DNA of 64,000 nucleotides, taken from positions 2,170,501 to 2,234,500 of the forward strand of contig NZ_CP156084.1 in assembly GCF_040687965.1 (NCBI RefSeq), written 5' to 3'. Of this stretch, positions 15,409 to 24,226 are shown piece after piece (within the stretch, counting starts at the first letter, position 1; every line of letters starts with the position of its first letter). The translations under genes were made by a program, and so were the position numbers. Source of the DNA: Methylocystis echinoides. Lineage in GTDB: Bacteria; Pseudomonadota; Alphaproteobacteria; Rhizobiales; Beijerinckiaceae. Below the pieces are notes generated by a model. It made no database searches. It was given only the letters and a program-made list of their open reading frames with translations, and had not been told where the DNA came from.

Positions 15409-16677
15409 TTATTTCAGCGTATAAAGATAGGCGGCGATGTCGCGGCTCTGCTCGGGGGAAACGCCCATATTGGGCATCACATTGCCAGGAACGATTTTCT
15501 GCGGGTCCTGCAGCCAGGCCTCGAGATTTTCCGGCGTGTTTCGCAAGACGCCAGCAATGTATACCCGCCGTCCAATGCGGTTGAGCGGCGGGCCGACAAG
15601 CCCGTTCGCGCCATTGACGCCGGGAATGGTGTGACAGGCGCCGCAGCCAATCGCCGCAATCTCCTGCGCGCCTTTTTGCGGGTCGCCGCCCGTTGCATCG
15701 CTCGCCGCCGCCGTGGCGGCGAAGCGCTTCGGCGTGACGTCGTCGCATCCGGCGAGCGACAGGGAACATAAGACAAAGACGAGGGCCGCCCCTCCGCCTC
15801 GGCTTCTACGAGACGCGCGTCGCTCCGCTTCGCTGATCCAGCCCGAAAGCAGCGCCAGAACAGCGATAAGATAGGCGAGCCCGCCCGGAATCCACATGAC
15901 GAGTCCAGCGAGCTGCTGGTCTTCGAGCGGCGTCAGTCCGAGGCGTGCGGCCTGCGCCGCGTCGATCTGATAGAGCGGCCGCGACGACAGGGCGATGAGG
16001 GCGCCTGGCAGGCCGCTCAGCAGCGCCGCGCTCGCAACAAACAGCAACCGCGCGCCATGGCCCAGCGCATGTGCGCGCGCGGGCGCGAGAACGACGGACC
16101 AAAAGCCATAGGCGCCAAGAAAGAAGCTGGCGTGCTCCAGCGCATGAGCCGCCTCGTTGCGCAGCCCCCAGGCGTAGAGGGCCGGCAAATGCCACAGCAG
16201 AAAGAGTCCCGTGAACCACAGCCAGAGCGCTACGGGCGCCGCGACGACCGCCGATATTTTCAGGGCGGAGGACAGCGCCGGGGCGGGAAGCGTCGGCGAC
16301 AAGGCGTAGACAGCCGCCTGTGACGTTTTTGCCGCGACGAACAGCGGCGCGCAGACCAGCATTAACGCGAGATGCTGCGCCATATGCGTCGAAAACAGAC
16401 GCTCGCCCCATGCGCTGGCTGGCGAAGCGACGACAGCGTAAGACAGGAGAAGCGCGACTGCGCAATATCCGATGTGCCGGGCCGTAATGACGCGTCCGAA
16501 GGCGCCTTTTGCAGCGATTCTTTGGACGCCGCGACCGTAGACGAGAGCGACAAGGGCAAGGATCAAAAGCGCGAGCGGATGGGGAAACGCGGGCGCAGCT
16601 TCGTGCCCGGGATCTGCGAGGACTTCTCCGGGCGCCGCCAAGGCGACGAGGCAAAGGAGCGCGGCTAGCTTCCGCAT
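15409..16677 (-). CDS. CtaG-type (caa3_CtaG) membrane protein fused to a C-terminal cytochrome c
   Basis: This is a 422-residue protein. A signal peptide (MRKLAALLCLVALAAPGEVLA) precedes about seven hydrophobic helices typical of the caa3_CtaG family (FSTHMAQHLALMLVCAPLF; LFLLWHLPALYAWGLR; ALEHASFFLGAYGFW). After a lipobox-like segment (LCSLSLAGCDD, near residue 310) comes a monohaem cytochrome c domain with C345-x2-C348-H349 and a Met ligand in NVMPNMGVS. CtaG-like proteins help build the copper centre of cytochrome oxidase; the fused cytochrome may donate electrons to it or check redox state, which is inference. The start is the ATG at 16677 with a GGGAG site. It overlaps the preceding gene by 13 nt and is last in the minus-strand operon. 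Confidence 0.82.
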   Translation of the reverse strand: MRKLAALLCLVALAAPGEVLADPGHEAAPAFPHPLALLILALVALVYGRGVQRIAAKGAFGRVITARHIGYCAVALLLSYAVVASPASAWGERLFSTHMAQHLALMLVCAPLFVAAKTSQAAVYALSPTLPAPALSSALKISAVVAAPVALWLWFTGLFLLWHLPALYAWGLRNEAAHALEHASFFLGAYGFWSVVLAPARAHALGHGARLLFVASAALLSGLPGALIALSSRPLYQIDAAQAARLGLTPLEDQQLAGLVMWIPGGLAYLIAVLALLSGWISEAERRASRRSRGGGAALVFVLCSLSLAGCDDVTPKRFAATAAASDATGGDPQKGAQEIAAIGCGACHTIPGVNGANGLVGPPLNRIGRRVYIAGVLRNTPENLEAWLQDPQKIVPGNVMPNMGVSPEQSRDIAAYLYTLK

Positions 16678-17111
16678 CCCGGAACTCCCACCGCCGCAAC
16701 GGTTCCAAAAATTATTTGAAGGATGAACCACACCCCCGACCACACGCCCCAAATAGCGAAGAAGCGTGTTCGGCCCTCTCCGGCCTCCACCAAATGCGCA
16801 TGGCCCCCGGCCGCCTCTTCGCTCACGCGCCGCCAGATCACATAAGATACGATGGTCGCCGCGATCGCGATCGCCAAGGCGAGCAAATTGATGGCGAGGA
16901 GTTCAGCGTGCAGCGATCCCCAGATCGGCGCGGATTTCGGCGCCTCGCGTGGAAAACAAGCCTCGCTCGCGAGACCATAGTTTATGAGGAGCTGTGCGGA
17001 CCAGGCGAGCGGCGCGGCGAGAAGCGCCGAAAAAAGCACAGAGTCGGAGACGCGGCTCCGATGCGGCGCCGGATGCTCGACTCCATAAGCGTCCATGATC
17101 TCTCTGGGCAT
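16665..17111 (-). CDS. coxP: Small membrane protein of the oxidase operon (CoxP-like)
   Basis: This 148-residue protein has three hydrophobic segments (around residues 25-45, 70-92 and 118-140) and no cofactor motif. It sits between the oxidase subunit III gene and the ctaG-cytochrome gene, overlapping the latter. Its size and place match the fourth gene of coxMNOP-type clusters known from Bradyrhizobium; the symbol rests on gene order rather than on a recognised motif. Confidence 0.6.
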   Translation of the reverse strand: MPREIMDAYGVEHPAPHRSRVSDSVLFSALLAAPLAWSAQLLINYGLASEACFPREAPKSAPIWGSLHAELLAINLLALAIAIAATIVSYVIWRRVSEEAAGGHAHLVEAGEGRTRFFAIWGVWSGVWFILQIIFGTVAAVGVPGCGS

Positions 17112-17115
17112 TGGC

Positions 17116-17706
17116 TCATCCTATGTAAGGCGTGACATAAAAGGTGAAGAAGATCGTCAGCCAGATCAGATCGACGAAATGCCAGTAGAGCGCAGCGATC
17201 GACAAAGCCGCGTGCCTTTCCCGATCAAAATAGCCGAGCAAAGACCACAGCAGAACGGCCGCGAGCATGAGCGCGCCAACGACGACATGGGCCATGTGGA
17301 AGCCCGTCGTGATAAAATAGGCGGAGCCGTAGGAGCCGGATCCAAGCGTGAAGGGCTTGTCGCGCCATTCGAGGACTTGGATGGCGAGAAAGACGACGCC
17401 AAGGAGAAGGGCGATCGCGAGCCCCAGCGATTGCGCCTTGGTTTTGCCGCGCGCCGCGCTTTTCTCCGCCCACCAGACGAAGGCGCTGCTCAACAGCAGG
17501 ATGACCGTGTTCGGTCCCGCAAGACGCAGGCTCGGCGCCTCGGGAATCCATATGCGGCCGTATTGTACGACGAAGTAGTAATAGGTGAAAAGCAGATAAG
17601 CGAAGAGAGAGCCTTCCGTCATCACGACGGTCAGCATGCCCCACCAGCCGAAGGGTTTGTGACCGACGCTGCCGACCGGGAGTCGCCGAAGCGCTTCGTC
17701 AGACAT
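17116..17706 (-). CDS. coxO: Cytochrome c oxidase subunit III (CoxO-like)
   Basis: This 196-residue, five-helix subunit III of the short type has the signatures MTEGSLFAYLLFTYYYF, FVWWAEKSAARG and YFITTGFHMAHVVVGALML, ending YWHFVDLIWLTIFFTFYV. It lacks the two N-terminal helices of seven-helix subunit III, as in caa3-type enzymes where these are carried at the end of subunit I. The start is the ATG at 17706, overlapping the subunit I stop (ATGTCTGA); a longer frame from 17853 is only the shadow of subunit I. Confidence 0.88.
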   Translation of the reverse strand: MSDEALRRLPVGSVGHKPFGWWGMLTVVMTEGSLFAYLLFTYYYFVVQYGRIWIPEAPSLRLAGPNTVILLLSSAFVWWAEKSAARGKTKAQSLGLAIALLLGVVFLAIQVLEWRDKPFTLGSGSYGSAYFITTGFHMAHVVVGALMLAAVLLWSLLGYFDRERHAALSIAALYWHFVDLIWLTIFFTFYVTPYIG

Positions 17707-19642
17707 GCGCCTGCTCCGAGATTTGTCCCATCGCGCGTTGCGGCCAAAGCCAGACGAGAAGGGCGGCGAAGAGCAGGAGCGTAAAGATCGTCGCGCCGAT
17801 CCAGGCGTGAAGAAGCGCCGCCGCTCCGAGCGCCGTCGCCGCGAGCGCGGCAAGAAGCGGCGCCAGCGTATCGGGCGGCATTTTCTGGATGGCGTCCGGC
17901 TCGGCGTCGAGCGCCGTCGTCGTGAGCATCTCCTTGCCGTCGTCGAGAATCATGCCGCGCTGGAGGGAAGAACGCTCGCCACTCTCGTCGAGGCTGCCTT
18001 CCCAAAGCGGATGGCGGCTCGCGACGGCCGGAATGACGGCGAAATTATAAGTCGGCGGCGGAGAAGTCGTCGCCCATTCGAGCGTCGGCCCGCCCCAGGG
18101 ATCGGGTCCCGCCGCGGCGCCATGACGGCGGCTTACATACATATTCACCAAAAGCAGCAAAACGCCCGCCGCCAAAATGAAGGCGCCGATGGTCGTCACC
18201 ACATTGACAGCCGTCCAGCCGAGACCTTCGGGGTAAGTGTAAATCCGTCGCGGCATGCCCGCGAGGCCTGTCCAGTGCATGGGCAAGAAGGCGATATTGA
18301 AGCCGAGAAAGACGGTCCAGAAATTCCAGCGGCCGAGGCGTTCGTCGAGAAGACGTCCGGTCATTTTCGGGAACCAGACATAGAGCCCGCCCATCACGGC
18401 AAGCACATTGATGCCGATCAAGACGTAGTGAATATGGGCGACGACGAAATAAGTGTCGGTGAGCTGCTGATCGGCGGGCGCGGCCGCCGTCATCACGCCC
18501 GAGACGCCGCCGAGCGTAAACATCACGATGAATCCTGCGAAGAAGAGAAAGGCGGTGGAGAGCACCGGCCGCCCGGTCCAGATGGTGGCGATCCAGGCGA
18601 AAACCGCCACCGCGCTCGGAATGGTGATCACGAAGGAGGCGGCGCTGAAGAAGGAAAGCGCGAGGTAAGGAATGCCGGTCGCGAACATATGGTGCAGCCA
18701 GACGCCGAACCCCATCACCATGGTCGCGACAGTGGCGAGGACCACGACCGTATAGCCGACGAGCGGGCGACGACAAAAGATTGGCAGCGCGTCGGAGACG
18801 ATGCCCATCGCCGGAAGAACGACGACATAGACCCAAGGATGCGCGAATATCCAGAAAAGATGCTGCCACAGAAGCGGCTGGCCTTGTCCGGAGTTGAAGA
18901 AATCCGTCCCAAACTGGCGATCCGTCCACAAGAGAAAGAAGGCGAGGCTGACCGCGGGAACGGAAAAGAGAATCCCGAAGGAGGCCGTCACCGTTCCCCA
19001 TGTAAGGATGGGAACGCGGTTGATCGACATGCCCGGCGCACGGGCGCGCAGGAAGGTGACGACGAAATTCGCCGCGCCCGCCGTGGAGGAGACGCCGAAC
19101 AGGATCATTCCGATAGCGTAAAAATCCATGTTGGGGCCGGGATTGTAACGCATCGACGCATAAGGCGGATAATTGAACCAGCCGTCGTTGGGCCCGTAAC
19201 CCAAAACAAAGCCGGCGTAGATGAAAAGTCCCGAGAAGAGATAGATCCAGTAGGAGAAGGCGTTCAGTCTCGGAAACGCCATGTCGCGCGCGCCGAGAAG
19301 CAAAGGGAAGAGATAAACGCTGAAGCCGGAGAGAACGGGCTGCGCGTAGAGAAAAATCATTGTGAGGCCGTGCATCGAAAAGAGCTGATTATATTGCTCC
19401 GGCGTGAGCAGCGTCTTGTTGGGGCCGGCGAGCTGGACGCGCATGACGAGCGCCTCGAGCCCGCCAAGGATCAGAAAGATGAAGGCGGTGGCGATATAGC
19501 GCTTGCCATATTCCTTATGGTCTACGGTCGAAAGCCAACCGCGCAGACCGGCCTCGCCTTCCCATATTCGAGCAAGCCGCTCGCGCGCCGGAGCGCCCGA
19601 TTGCTGCAGCTCGAGGGAGCGGTCAGAATCGGCGACAGCCAT
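17699..19642 (-). CDS. coxN: Haem-copper oxidase subunit I (CoxN-like) lacking canonical D/K-channel residues
   Basis: This 647-residue subunit has twelve core helices plus two C-terminal helices after DPWGGPTLEWATTSPPPTYNF. Haem a ligands are His91 (SMHGLTMIF) and His405, haem a3 His403 (VVAHIHYVLIG). Copper B ligands are His268, His317 and His318, and cross-linked Tyr272 is in AHPWVYVVVLP. All catalytic metal ligands are therefore present. The proton-path residues are unusual. The D-channel gate Glu of HPEVY is Trp270, the substitute Tyr-Ser of A2 oxidases is Phe266-Ala267, and the K-channel Lys (PTGIKVF) is Ala346 (PSAVAVF). The D-channel entrance Asp120 (ARDMAFPR) is kept. It catalyses oxygen reduction with electrons from CoxM; proton pumping is doubtful. 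Its neighbours form a coxMNOP-like set behind a PQQ dehydrogenase. Confidence 0.9.
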   Translation of the reverse strand: MAVADSDRSLELQQSGAPARERLARIWEGEAGLRGWLSTVDHKEYGKRYIATAFIFLILGGLEALVMRVQLAGPNKTLLTPEQYNQLFSMHGLTMIFLYAQPVLSGFSVYLFPLLLGARDMAFPRLNAFSYWIYLFSGLFIYAGFVLGYGPNDGWFNYPPYASMRYNPGPNMDFYAIGMILFGVSSTAGAANFVVTFLRARAPGMSINRVPILTWGTVTASFGILFSVPAVSLAFFLLWTDRQFGTDFFNSGQGQPLLWQHLFWIFAHPWVYVVVLPAMGIVSDALPIFCRRPLVGYTVVVLATVATMVMGFGVWLHHMFATGIPYLALSFFSAASFVITIPSAVAVFAWIATIWTGRPVLSTAFLFFAGFIVMFTLGGVSGVMTAAAPADQQLTDTYFVVAHIHYVLIGINVLAVMGGLYVWFPKMTGRLLDERLGRWNFWTVFLGFNIAFLPMHWTGLAGMPRRIYTYPEGLGWTAVNVVTTIGAFILAAGVLLLLVNMYVSRRHGAAAGPDPWGGPTLEWATTSPPPTYNFAVIPAVASRHPLWEGSLDESGERSSLQRGMILDDGKEMLTTTALDAEPDAIQKMPPDTLAPLLAALAATALGAAALLHAWIGATIFTLLLFAALLVWLWPQRAMGQISEQAHV

Positions 19643-19652
19643 GCGCGTCTCC

Positions 19653-20621
19653 CTATTTCAAGCTTTGAACGTAGCGGCGGATCGCACCGAGTTCCGAGGC
19701 CTGCAAGTCCAGCGTCGGCATCTTGTTTCCGGGTTTGATCCGCTGCGGATCGGCAATCCAGCCGCTCAGAGTCGCCGTAGTGTTTTGCAGCGTGTTTGCT
19801 GCGATGCCGAGACGACTTGCAACATGCGTGAGATCGGGTCCGAGCTTGCCGCCGGCGAGCGTGCCGCGAACCGTGTGGCAGGCGCTGCAGCGGGCCTGAA
19901 ACAGGGCCTCGCCTTCAATAAGGCCGCCTTGCTGCGCTTCGGCCGGGTGCAGCTGCGCCACGCGCCATGCCTGAAAGGCCTCCGGCGTCTCGGCGACGAC
20001 GGCGATCGCCATATGGGCGTGTTGCTGCCCACAATATTCCGCGCATTGCCCGCGATAGACGCCAGGCTTTTCGGCCTCGAACCAGGTTACGTTTGTCTGA
20101 CTGGGAATTAGGTCGATCTTCTCGCCGAGCGCTGGAATCCAGAAGGAATGGATGACGTCCTGTGTACGGACTTCCAGGCGCACCGGCGCGCCGATCGGAA
20201 TATGCGCTTCATTGGCGGTCTCGAATGTTTGCGCGGGATCGTCGCTCTTGTAGCGGAACTGCCACCACCATTGATGGCCGATGACTTCGATGGTGAGCGC
20301 TGGGGCGCGCGGCGGTCTGTTGACCGCAGCCATCGTATAGGCGTTCCACGCCATGGAGGCGAAGAGCGCAAGCGTCGACAGCGCGACGCCGACGGTGATC
20401 CACGAGAGGCCGCCGCTGGGACGAAGGACCGGTTCGCGTTTCGCGTCTTCGGCTGCGAGCGACGTCCGTCGCATCGTTACGCCTGCCGCCGTCAGCAACG
20501 CGATGATGGCTACGACCGCAATTGAGAGGATCAGCAGCGCCCAGGTCAGCAGCGAGATTGCCTCCGCCTTTTCGCCGAAAGCCTCAAGATAATTCATCGC
20601 CGGGTCGGCGGGCGTCGGCAT
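19653..20621 (-). CDS. coxM: Cytochrome c oxidase subunit II with fused cytochrome c (CoxM-like)
   Basis: This is a 322-residue protein with two N-terminal membrane helices (residues 22-48 and 72-95) and the aromatic GHQWWWQFRY (115-124). The CuA site is complete: His158, Cys193, Glu195, Cys197, His201 and Met204. A C-terminal cytochrome c domain has Cys245-x2-Cys248-His249 and a Met in GNKMPTLDL. It takes electrons from soluble or membrane cytochrome c and passes them to subunit I. Its start overlaps the stop of the upstream cytochrome gene (TGATG), and it is 10 nt from subunit I. Confidence 0.92.
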   Translation of the reverse strand: MPTPADPAMNYLEAFGEKAEAISLLTWALLILSIAVVAIIALLTAAGVTMRRTSLAAEDAKREPVLRPSGGLSWITVGVALSTLALFASMAWNAYTMAAVNRPPRAPALTIEVIGHQWWWQFRYKSDDPAQTFETANEAHIPIGAPVRLEVRTQDVIHSFWIPALGEKIDLIPSQTNVTWFEAEKPGVYRGQCAEYCGQQHAHMAIAVVAETPEAFQAWRVAQLHPAEAQQGGLIEGEALFQARCSACHTVRGTLAGGKLGPDLTHVASRLGIAANTLQNTTATLSGWIADPQRIKPGNKMPTLDLQASELGAIRRYVQSLK

Positions 20622-21331
20622 CAGCGTTTCTCGCTGGGTTTCTGGCCGAAACTGAAACGCTGCGTTTCCTTCCAGGGCGCCGCCGTGTCCGCAAATTCGG
20701 CGGGGACCTGTTCGATATTGAACGCCTCATGCGAGACGGTCTGCCCCCATGTCGAAGACGGCTCGCGGCTGATGCTGTGAATATAGGCGACGAGATCCCA
20801 GATGATGTTTTCGGGCAGCATGGCGCCCCAGGCGGGCATGCCGTTCGGCCGTCCCTGATAAATGCTCAGGTAGATATTCTGCGGTTCGCCGCCGTAAACG
20901 AAGAATTTGTTGCTGAGCGAAGGGCCCATGCCGCCGCCGGCATTGGGCGCGTGGCAACCACTGCAATTGAACGTATTGAAATAGCTCATCCCGCGCTGGA
21001 TTGCTTCGGGATTGCCGCCAACCGGGTTTTTGATCGTCGGGCTCGGGCCGGTGTTTCCGGGCAGGAGCGTGGAGACGGGCGCCTCCAGTATTTGACGAGG
21101 GCTGGCGTAAGGCGGAACAGGCGCGCCTTGCGCTGCTGGGCCACTTGTCGGCGGCGGCTGCGGCTTCTCCGCCTCGGGCGAGGGCGCCACGGGCGCGGCG
21201 GGTTGAGGCGCCTGTTGCGCGGGCGGCGCAGGTTGCGGCGCGTGGCGACGAACGGGACGCGCCGGCGCCGAGGCGGCGGCGAGACTAAGGGCTGTAACAA
21301 CGGCGAAGCGAGAGAGACGCCGCATGTGCAT
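20621..21331 (-). CDS. Exported monohaem cytochrome c, probable electron acceptor of the PQQ dehydrogenase
   Basis: This 236-residue protein has an N-terminal signal (RRLSRFAVVTALSLAAASAPA) and a Pro/Ala/Gln-rich linker at residues 30-75. One class I haem site follows, Cys123-x2-Cys126-His127 in FNCSGCHAPNAGGGMGP, with a candidate Met ligand in NGMPAWG. The layout (long linker, extended C-terminal tail) resembles cytochromes that partner PQQ alcohol dehydrogenases. Its place between the xoxJ-like gene and the oxidase subunits supports a bridging role from dehydrogenase to CuA. The start may be the second Met (21325). Confidence 0.85.
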   Translation of the reverse strand: MHMRRLSRFAVVTALSLAAASAPARPVRRHAPQPAPPAQQAPQPAAPVAPSPEAEKPQPPPTSGPAAQGAPVPPYASPRQILEAPVSTLLPGNTGPSPTIKNPVGGNPEAIQRGMSYFNTFNCSGCHAPNAGGGMGPSLSNKFFVYGGEPQNIYLSIYQGRPNGMPAWGAMLPENIIWDLVAYIHSISREPSSTWGQTVSHEAFNIEQVPAEFADTAAPWKETQRFSFGQKPSEKR

Positions 21332-21342
21332 GGCCCGTTCTC

Positions 21343-22167
21343 CTAGCGAGCGCCTTTGGACGCGATGGGGACGCCGTAACGCTTGAGCAACGCGTCGATC
21401 TCCGCCCCCTTGTGCGCGATGATGTCATCGAGCCGCTGTCTCAACGCGGCGTCGCCTTTGCGCACGCCCATGGAGATGTCGAAGGAAAATTGCAGCGGCG
21501 CGAAGTCCTCGGTGTTCTCGATCGAGACGACGCGTAGCGGAACAGGCGAATTGAGCGCCGCATAGCCCGCGAGCGGGCCCCATGCCGCCGCGAGCTCGAC
21601 GTCTCCCCTTTCCACCGCTTCAATCAACCGCGCCGGCGGAGCGGCGTCGCGATAATCGCCATAAATCGAATAGCCGATCACGTTGCCGACGATGCCCTGG
21701 TCGCCCAAGGCATGGGCGGGCGGCGCGCTCATGCCGTCGTCGCCAAAGAGAGGCACCCCAATTTTCAGCTTGCGCAACCGGGGATCCTTCAGCGAGGCGA
21801 CGTCGATGTTGCGGTCCTCTCTCGAAACGAAGACATAGCTCGAGCGATAATAGGGACGCGTTGTCGCGACCGGGTCATACTGTGTCGGAACACCCATGAC
21901 GACGTCGCAGAGCCCCGCCTTGAGCGTGTTGCGGATGAAGCCGCGGCGTTGCGCCCACCAGACGTAAGAGACTGTCCGGCCCATCTCGCGCGCCACGAGT
22001 TCGGCAAGCTTGTTCTCCAAGCCGTTTCCACTTGCGTCCGAAAAGGGGAGATTATTCGGATCCGCACAGATGCGCAGCACATTCGGATCAGCGCCTGCGG
22101 CGTTGTGGCCGCCGAGCGTTAAAACGAGTGCGGCGCATGTGGCGCACAGTGGATTTTTCAGCCGCAT
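21343..22167 (-). CDS. xoxJ: XoxJ/MoxJ-like periplasmic binding protein linked to quinoprotein dehydrogenase
   Basis: This 274-residue protein has a signal peptide (MRLKNPLCATCAALVLTLGGHNAAGA) and a type II periplasmic solute-binding fold. It opens LRICADPNNLPFSDASGNGLENKLAELV, the hallmark of the quinoprotein dehydrogenase-associated substrate-binding family. MxaJ/XoxJ proteins are thought to help activate or mature the dehydrogenase rather than import a solute. The start is the ATG at 22167, with GAGG upstream, 10 nt after the dehydrogenase stop; longer readings to 22398 run into the dehydrogenase gene. The next gene down is the cytochrome c. Confidence 0.9.
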   Translation of the reverse strand: MRLKNPLCATCAALVLTLGGHNAAGADPNVLRICADPNNLPFSDASGNGLENKLAELVAREMGRTVSYVWWAQRRGFIRNTLKAGLCDVVMGVPTQYDPVATTRPYYRSSYVFVSREDRNIDVASLKDPRLRKLKIGVPLFGDDGMSAPPAHALGDQGIVGNVIGYSIYGDYRDAAPPARLIEAVERGDVELAAAWGPLAGYAALNSPVPLRVVSIENTEDFAPLQFSFDISMGVRKGDAALRQRLDDIIAHKGAEIDALLKRYGVPIASKGAR

Positions 22168-22177
22168 TCCAAGGTCC

Positions 22178-24031
22178 TCATGGCGCGGGCTGCTGGGGCG
22201 GCGCGCCGGCGTCGCCCAGCGAGAAGACGAGCAGCGTGCTGCCGCCGACGGTGTAGAGGGGCAAATCCTGCGTGGCGCCCACGAAGCCGAGCGCGCCATT
22301 GCGTACGCGCGGATCAATCTCGGCGTTGGCGACAACGCCGGGCCAGCCTCCGACGCCGGAGAGAATGGCGACATATTGAACGCCGTCGCGCCCCACATAC
22401 GTCACCGGCTGACCGATGAAGCCGGACGGACCGCGAAACTGCCAGAGCAACTGGCCGCTCTTCGCGTCGAGCGCTTTGAACAGCCGGTCCATCGTTCCAT
22501 AGAAGACAACGTCGCCCGCGGTCGCGAGGGCGCCGCTCCAGACAGGAAGTTTTTCAGTGATCGCCCACGCCTTGGCGCGTTTGACCGGGTCCCACGCGAG
22601 GAATTCGCCGCGATGCCCGCCCGGTCCGGCATACATGTCGACGGTCGCGCCGACGAAGGGCGTTCCTGCGATATAGCTCACTTCGCTCGCATTGAAATTG
22701 GCGCATAGATGCTGATGCGGAACGTAGAGCAGCTTCGTCCGCGGCGACCAGGCCATCGGCTGCCAGTCCTTGGCGCCGGGCGGCGCGGGGCAGATGTTTT
22801 CAACCGTCTTGTTGAGGACAGGCGCTAACGCGTCATTGGGCGCAATGCGGCCCGTCTTGAGGTCGACCCCCTTATAGACCGTGACCGTATCGTAAGGGTC
22901 CGCCGACAGGACCTCGCCCGTCGCCCGGTCCATAACATACATATATCCATTGCGCCCGGGATGGATCAGAACCTTGCGCAAGGCGCCGCCGATCTCCAGT
23001 TCGAGCAGGATATTTTCATTGACTTCGTCGTGGTCCCAAAGATCGTGCGGGCTCATCTGATAGGCCCACTTGGCGTGGCCGTTGTCGACGTCGCGGGCGA
23101 AGACCGTGCTTGTCCAAAGGTTGTCGCCGGGACGCTGGTTGGCGTTCCACGGACCTGGGTTGCCCGTGCCGTAGAACACCAGATTGGTCTCGGGATCATA
23201 GGAAAGCCATCCCCACACGGTGCCGCCGCCGGTGCGCCAGTGGTCGGCGGGCCAAGTCGCCACCCCGAGGTCTTTTCCCTTCATCCAGTCATAGTGCGGC
23301 TTGAAATCCCCGCCGACCAGCGTTTCAGCGTCAGGGCCGGTTGAGTAGGCGCGCCAGACAATTTTCCCGCTCGCTTGATCGACGGCCGTGAGCCAGCCGC
23401 GCACGCCCATTTCGCCGCCGCTATTGCCCGCCAGGACTTTTCCTTTGACGGCGAGCGGGGCCATGGTGATCGTCTCGCCGAGATTGATGTCGCCGAGCTT
23501 CGTCACCCAGAGTTCTTTCCCGCTCTGCGCATCGAGCGCGACCATGTGGTCGTCGAGCGTATTGAGAAAGATCTTGCCATTGTCATAGGCGAGGCCGCGG
23601 TTGACGACGTCGCAGCAGGCGACCCCTTTCGCGGCGAGATCGGGCTTTGGCGCATAGGACCATTTCAATTCGCCGGAGGCCGCGTCGATCGCGAACACCT
23701 GATTGGGGCGCGGACCATCGTAAGGGCCCACGACATACATGACGCCGTCGATCACGAGCGGCGCCGCCTCCTGGCCGCGATCGGCGCCGATCGAAAACGT
23801 CCATGCCAGTTTCAGTTTCGAAACATTGCCAGCGTTGATCTGATCGAGAGCGCTGAAGCGTGTATTGGCGTAATCGCGCGGCGCCATGGGCCAGTTGCGG
23901 GCGTCTGAGGAAAGCGCGTCGAGGGGCTGCTGGGCGAAGGCATGTGCGCCGAACGCGCTCGCTAAAAGCGCGATGCCGAGCCGCGCCGCCGCGGCGGACA
24001 CAACAGTCGCAAGCGAGGGAATTTCCAGCAT
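22178..24031 (-). CDS. xoxF: Lanthanide-type PQQ-dependent alcohol dehydrogenase (XoxF-like)
   Basis: This 617-residue periplasmic quinoprotein has a signal peptide ending near AHAFA-Q, followed by an eight-bladed propeller. It has the adjacent-cysteine disulfide Cys139-Cys140 (GVACCDVVNRG) that stacks on PQQ, and tryptophan-docking repeats (GKELWVTKLG; GKIVWRAYST). The catalytic Asp333 is followed by Asp335 in SPHDLWDHDEVNE. The second Asp, Ala in MxaF-type enzymes, marks lanthanide-dependent XoxF or ExaF enzymes. It oxidises methanol or another primary alcohol and passes electrons to cytochrome c. The clade cannot be fixed by eye. It is first gene of a minus-strand operon continuing with xoxJ, cytochrome c and a complete oxidase. 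No upstream lanthanide-switch regulator is seen. Confidence 0.9.
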   Translation of the reverse strand: MLEIPSLATVVSAAAARLGIALLASAFGAHAFAQQPLDALSSDARNWPMAPRDYANTRFSALDQINAGNVSKLKLAWTFSIGADRGQEAAPLVIDGVMYVVGPYDGPRPNQVFAIDAASGELKWSYAPKPDLAAKGVACCDVVNRGLAYDNGKIFLNTLDDHMVALDAQSGKELWVTKLGDINLGETITMAPLAVKGKVLAGNSGGEMGVRGWLTAVDQASGKIVWRAYSTGPDAETLVGGDFKPHYDWMKGKDLGVATWPADHWRTGGGTVWGWLSYDPETNLVFYGTGNPGPWNANQRPGDNLWTSTVFARDVDNGHAKWAYQMSPHDLWDHDEVNENILLELEIGGALRKVLIHPGRNGYMYVMDRATGEVLSADPYDTVTVYKGVDLKTGRIAPNDALAPVLNKTVENICPAPPGAKDWQPMAWSPRTKLLYVPHQHLCANFNASEVSYIAGTPFVGATVDMYAGPGGHRGEFLAWDPVKRAKAWAITEKLPVWSGALATAGDVVFYGTMDRLFKALDAKSGQLLWQFRGPSGFIGQPVTYVGRDGVQYVAILSGVGGWPGVVANAEIDPRVRNGALGFVGATQDLPLYTVGGSTLLVFSLGDAGAPPQQPAP

Positions 24032-24226
24032 CGCCGCCTCTCTTATTGAAACGAAGCAATGGGGCCATTTGGAAAGGGGCTCCGGCAGGACGTAGCGCGC
24101 GCCGCCACGGGAGCGAGCAGAGCAATAGCGCGGCGCGGCGATTCGACTCGCCTTTCAGTGGATTGTCCCGGCGCCGCGACGCCGCCAGTTAAGGGGGCGT
24201 TCGCCATTGCAGTTGGAAGGAACAGG

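Noticed and set aside
17705..19738. Open frame of 677 codons opposite the oxidase subunit I gene
   Set aside because: It is antisense to a well-supported membrane protein; the translation is a charged Arg/Glu/Asp mix with no recognisable domain.
22178..24031. Calcium-type methanol dehydrogenase (mxaF)
   Set aside because: Asp335 two residues after the catalytic Asp marks the lanthanide type, and no mxaI small-subunit gene is present.
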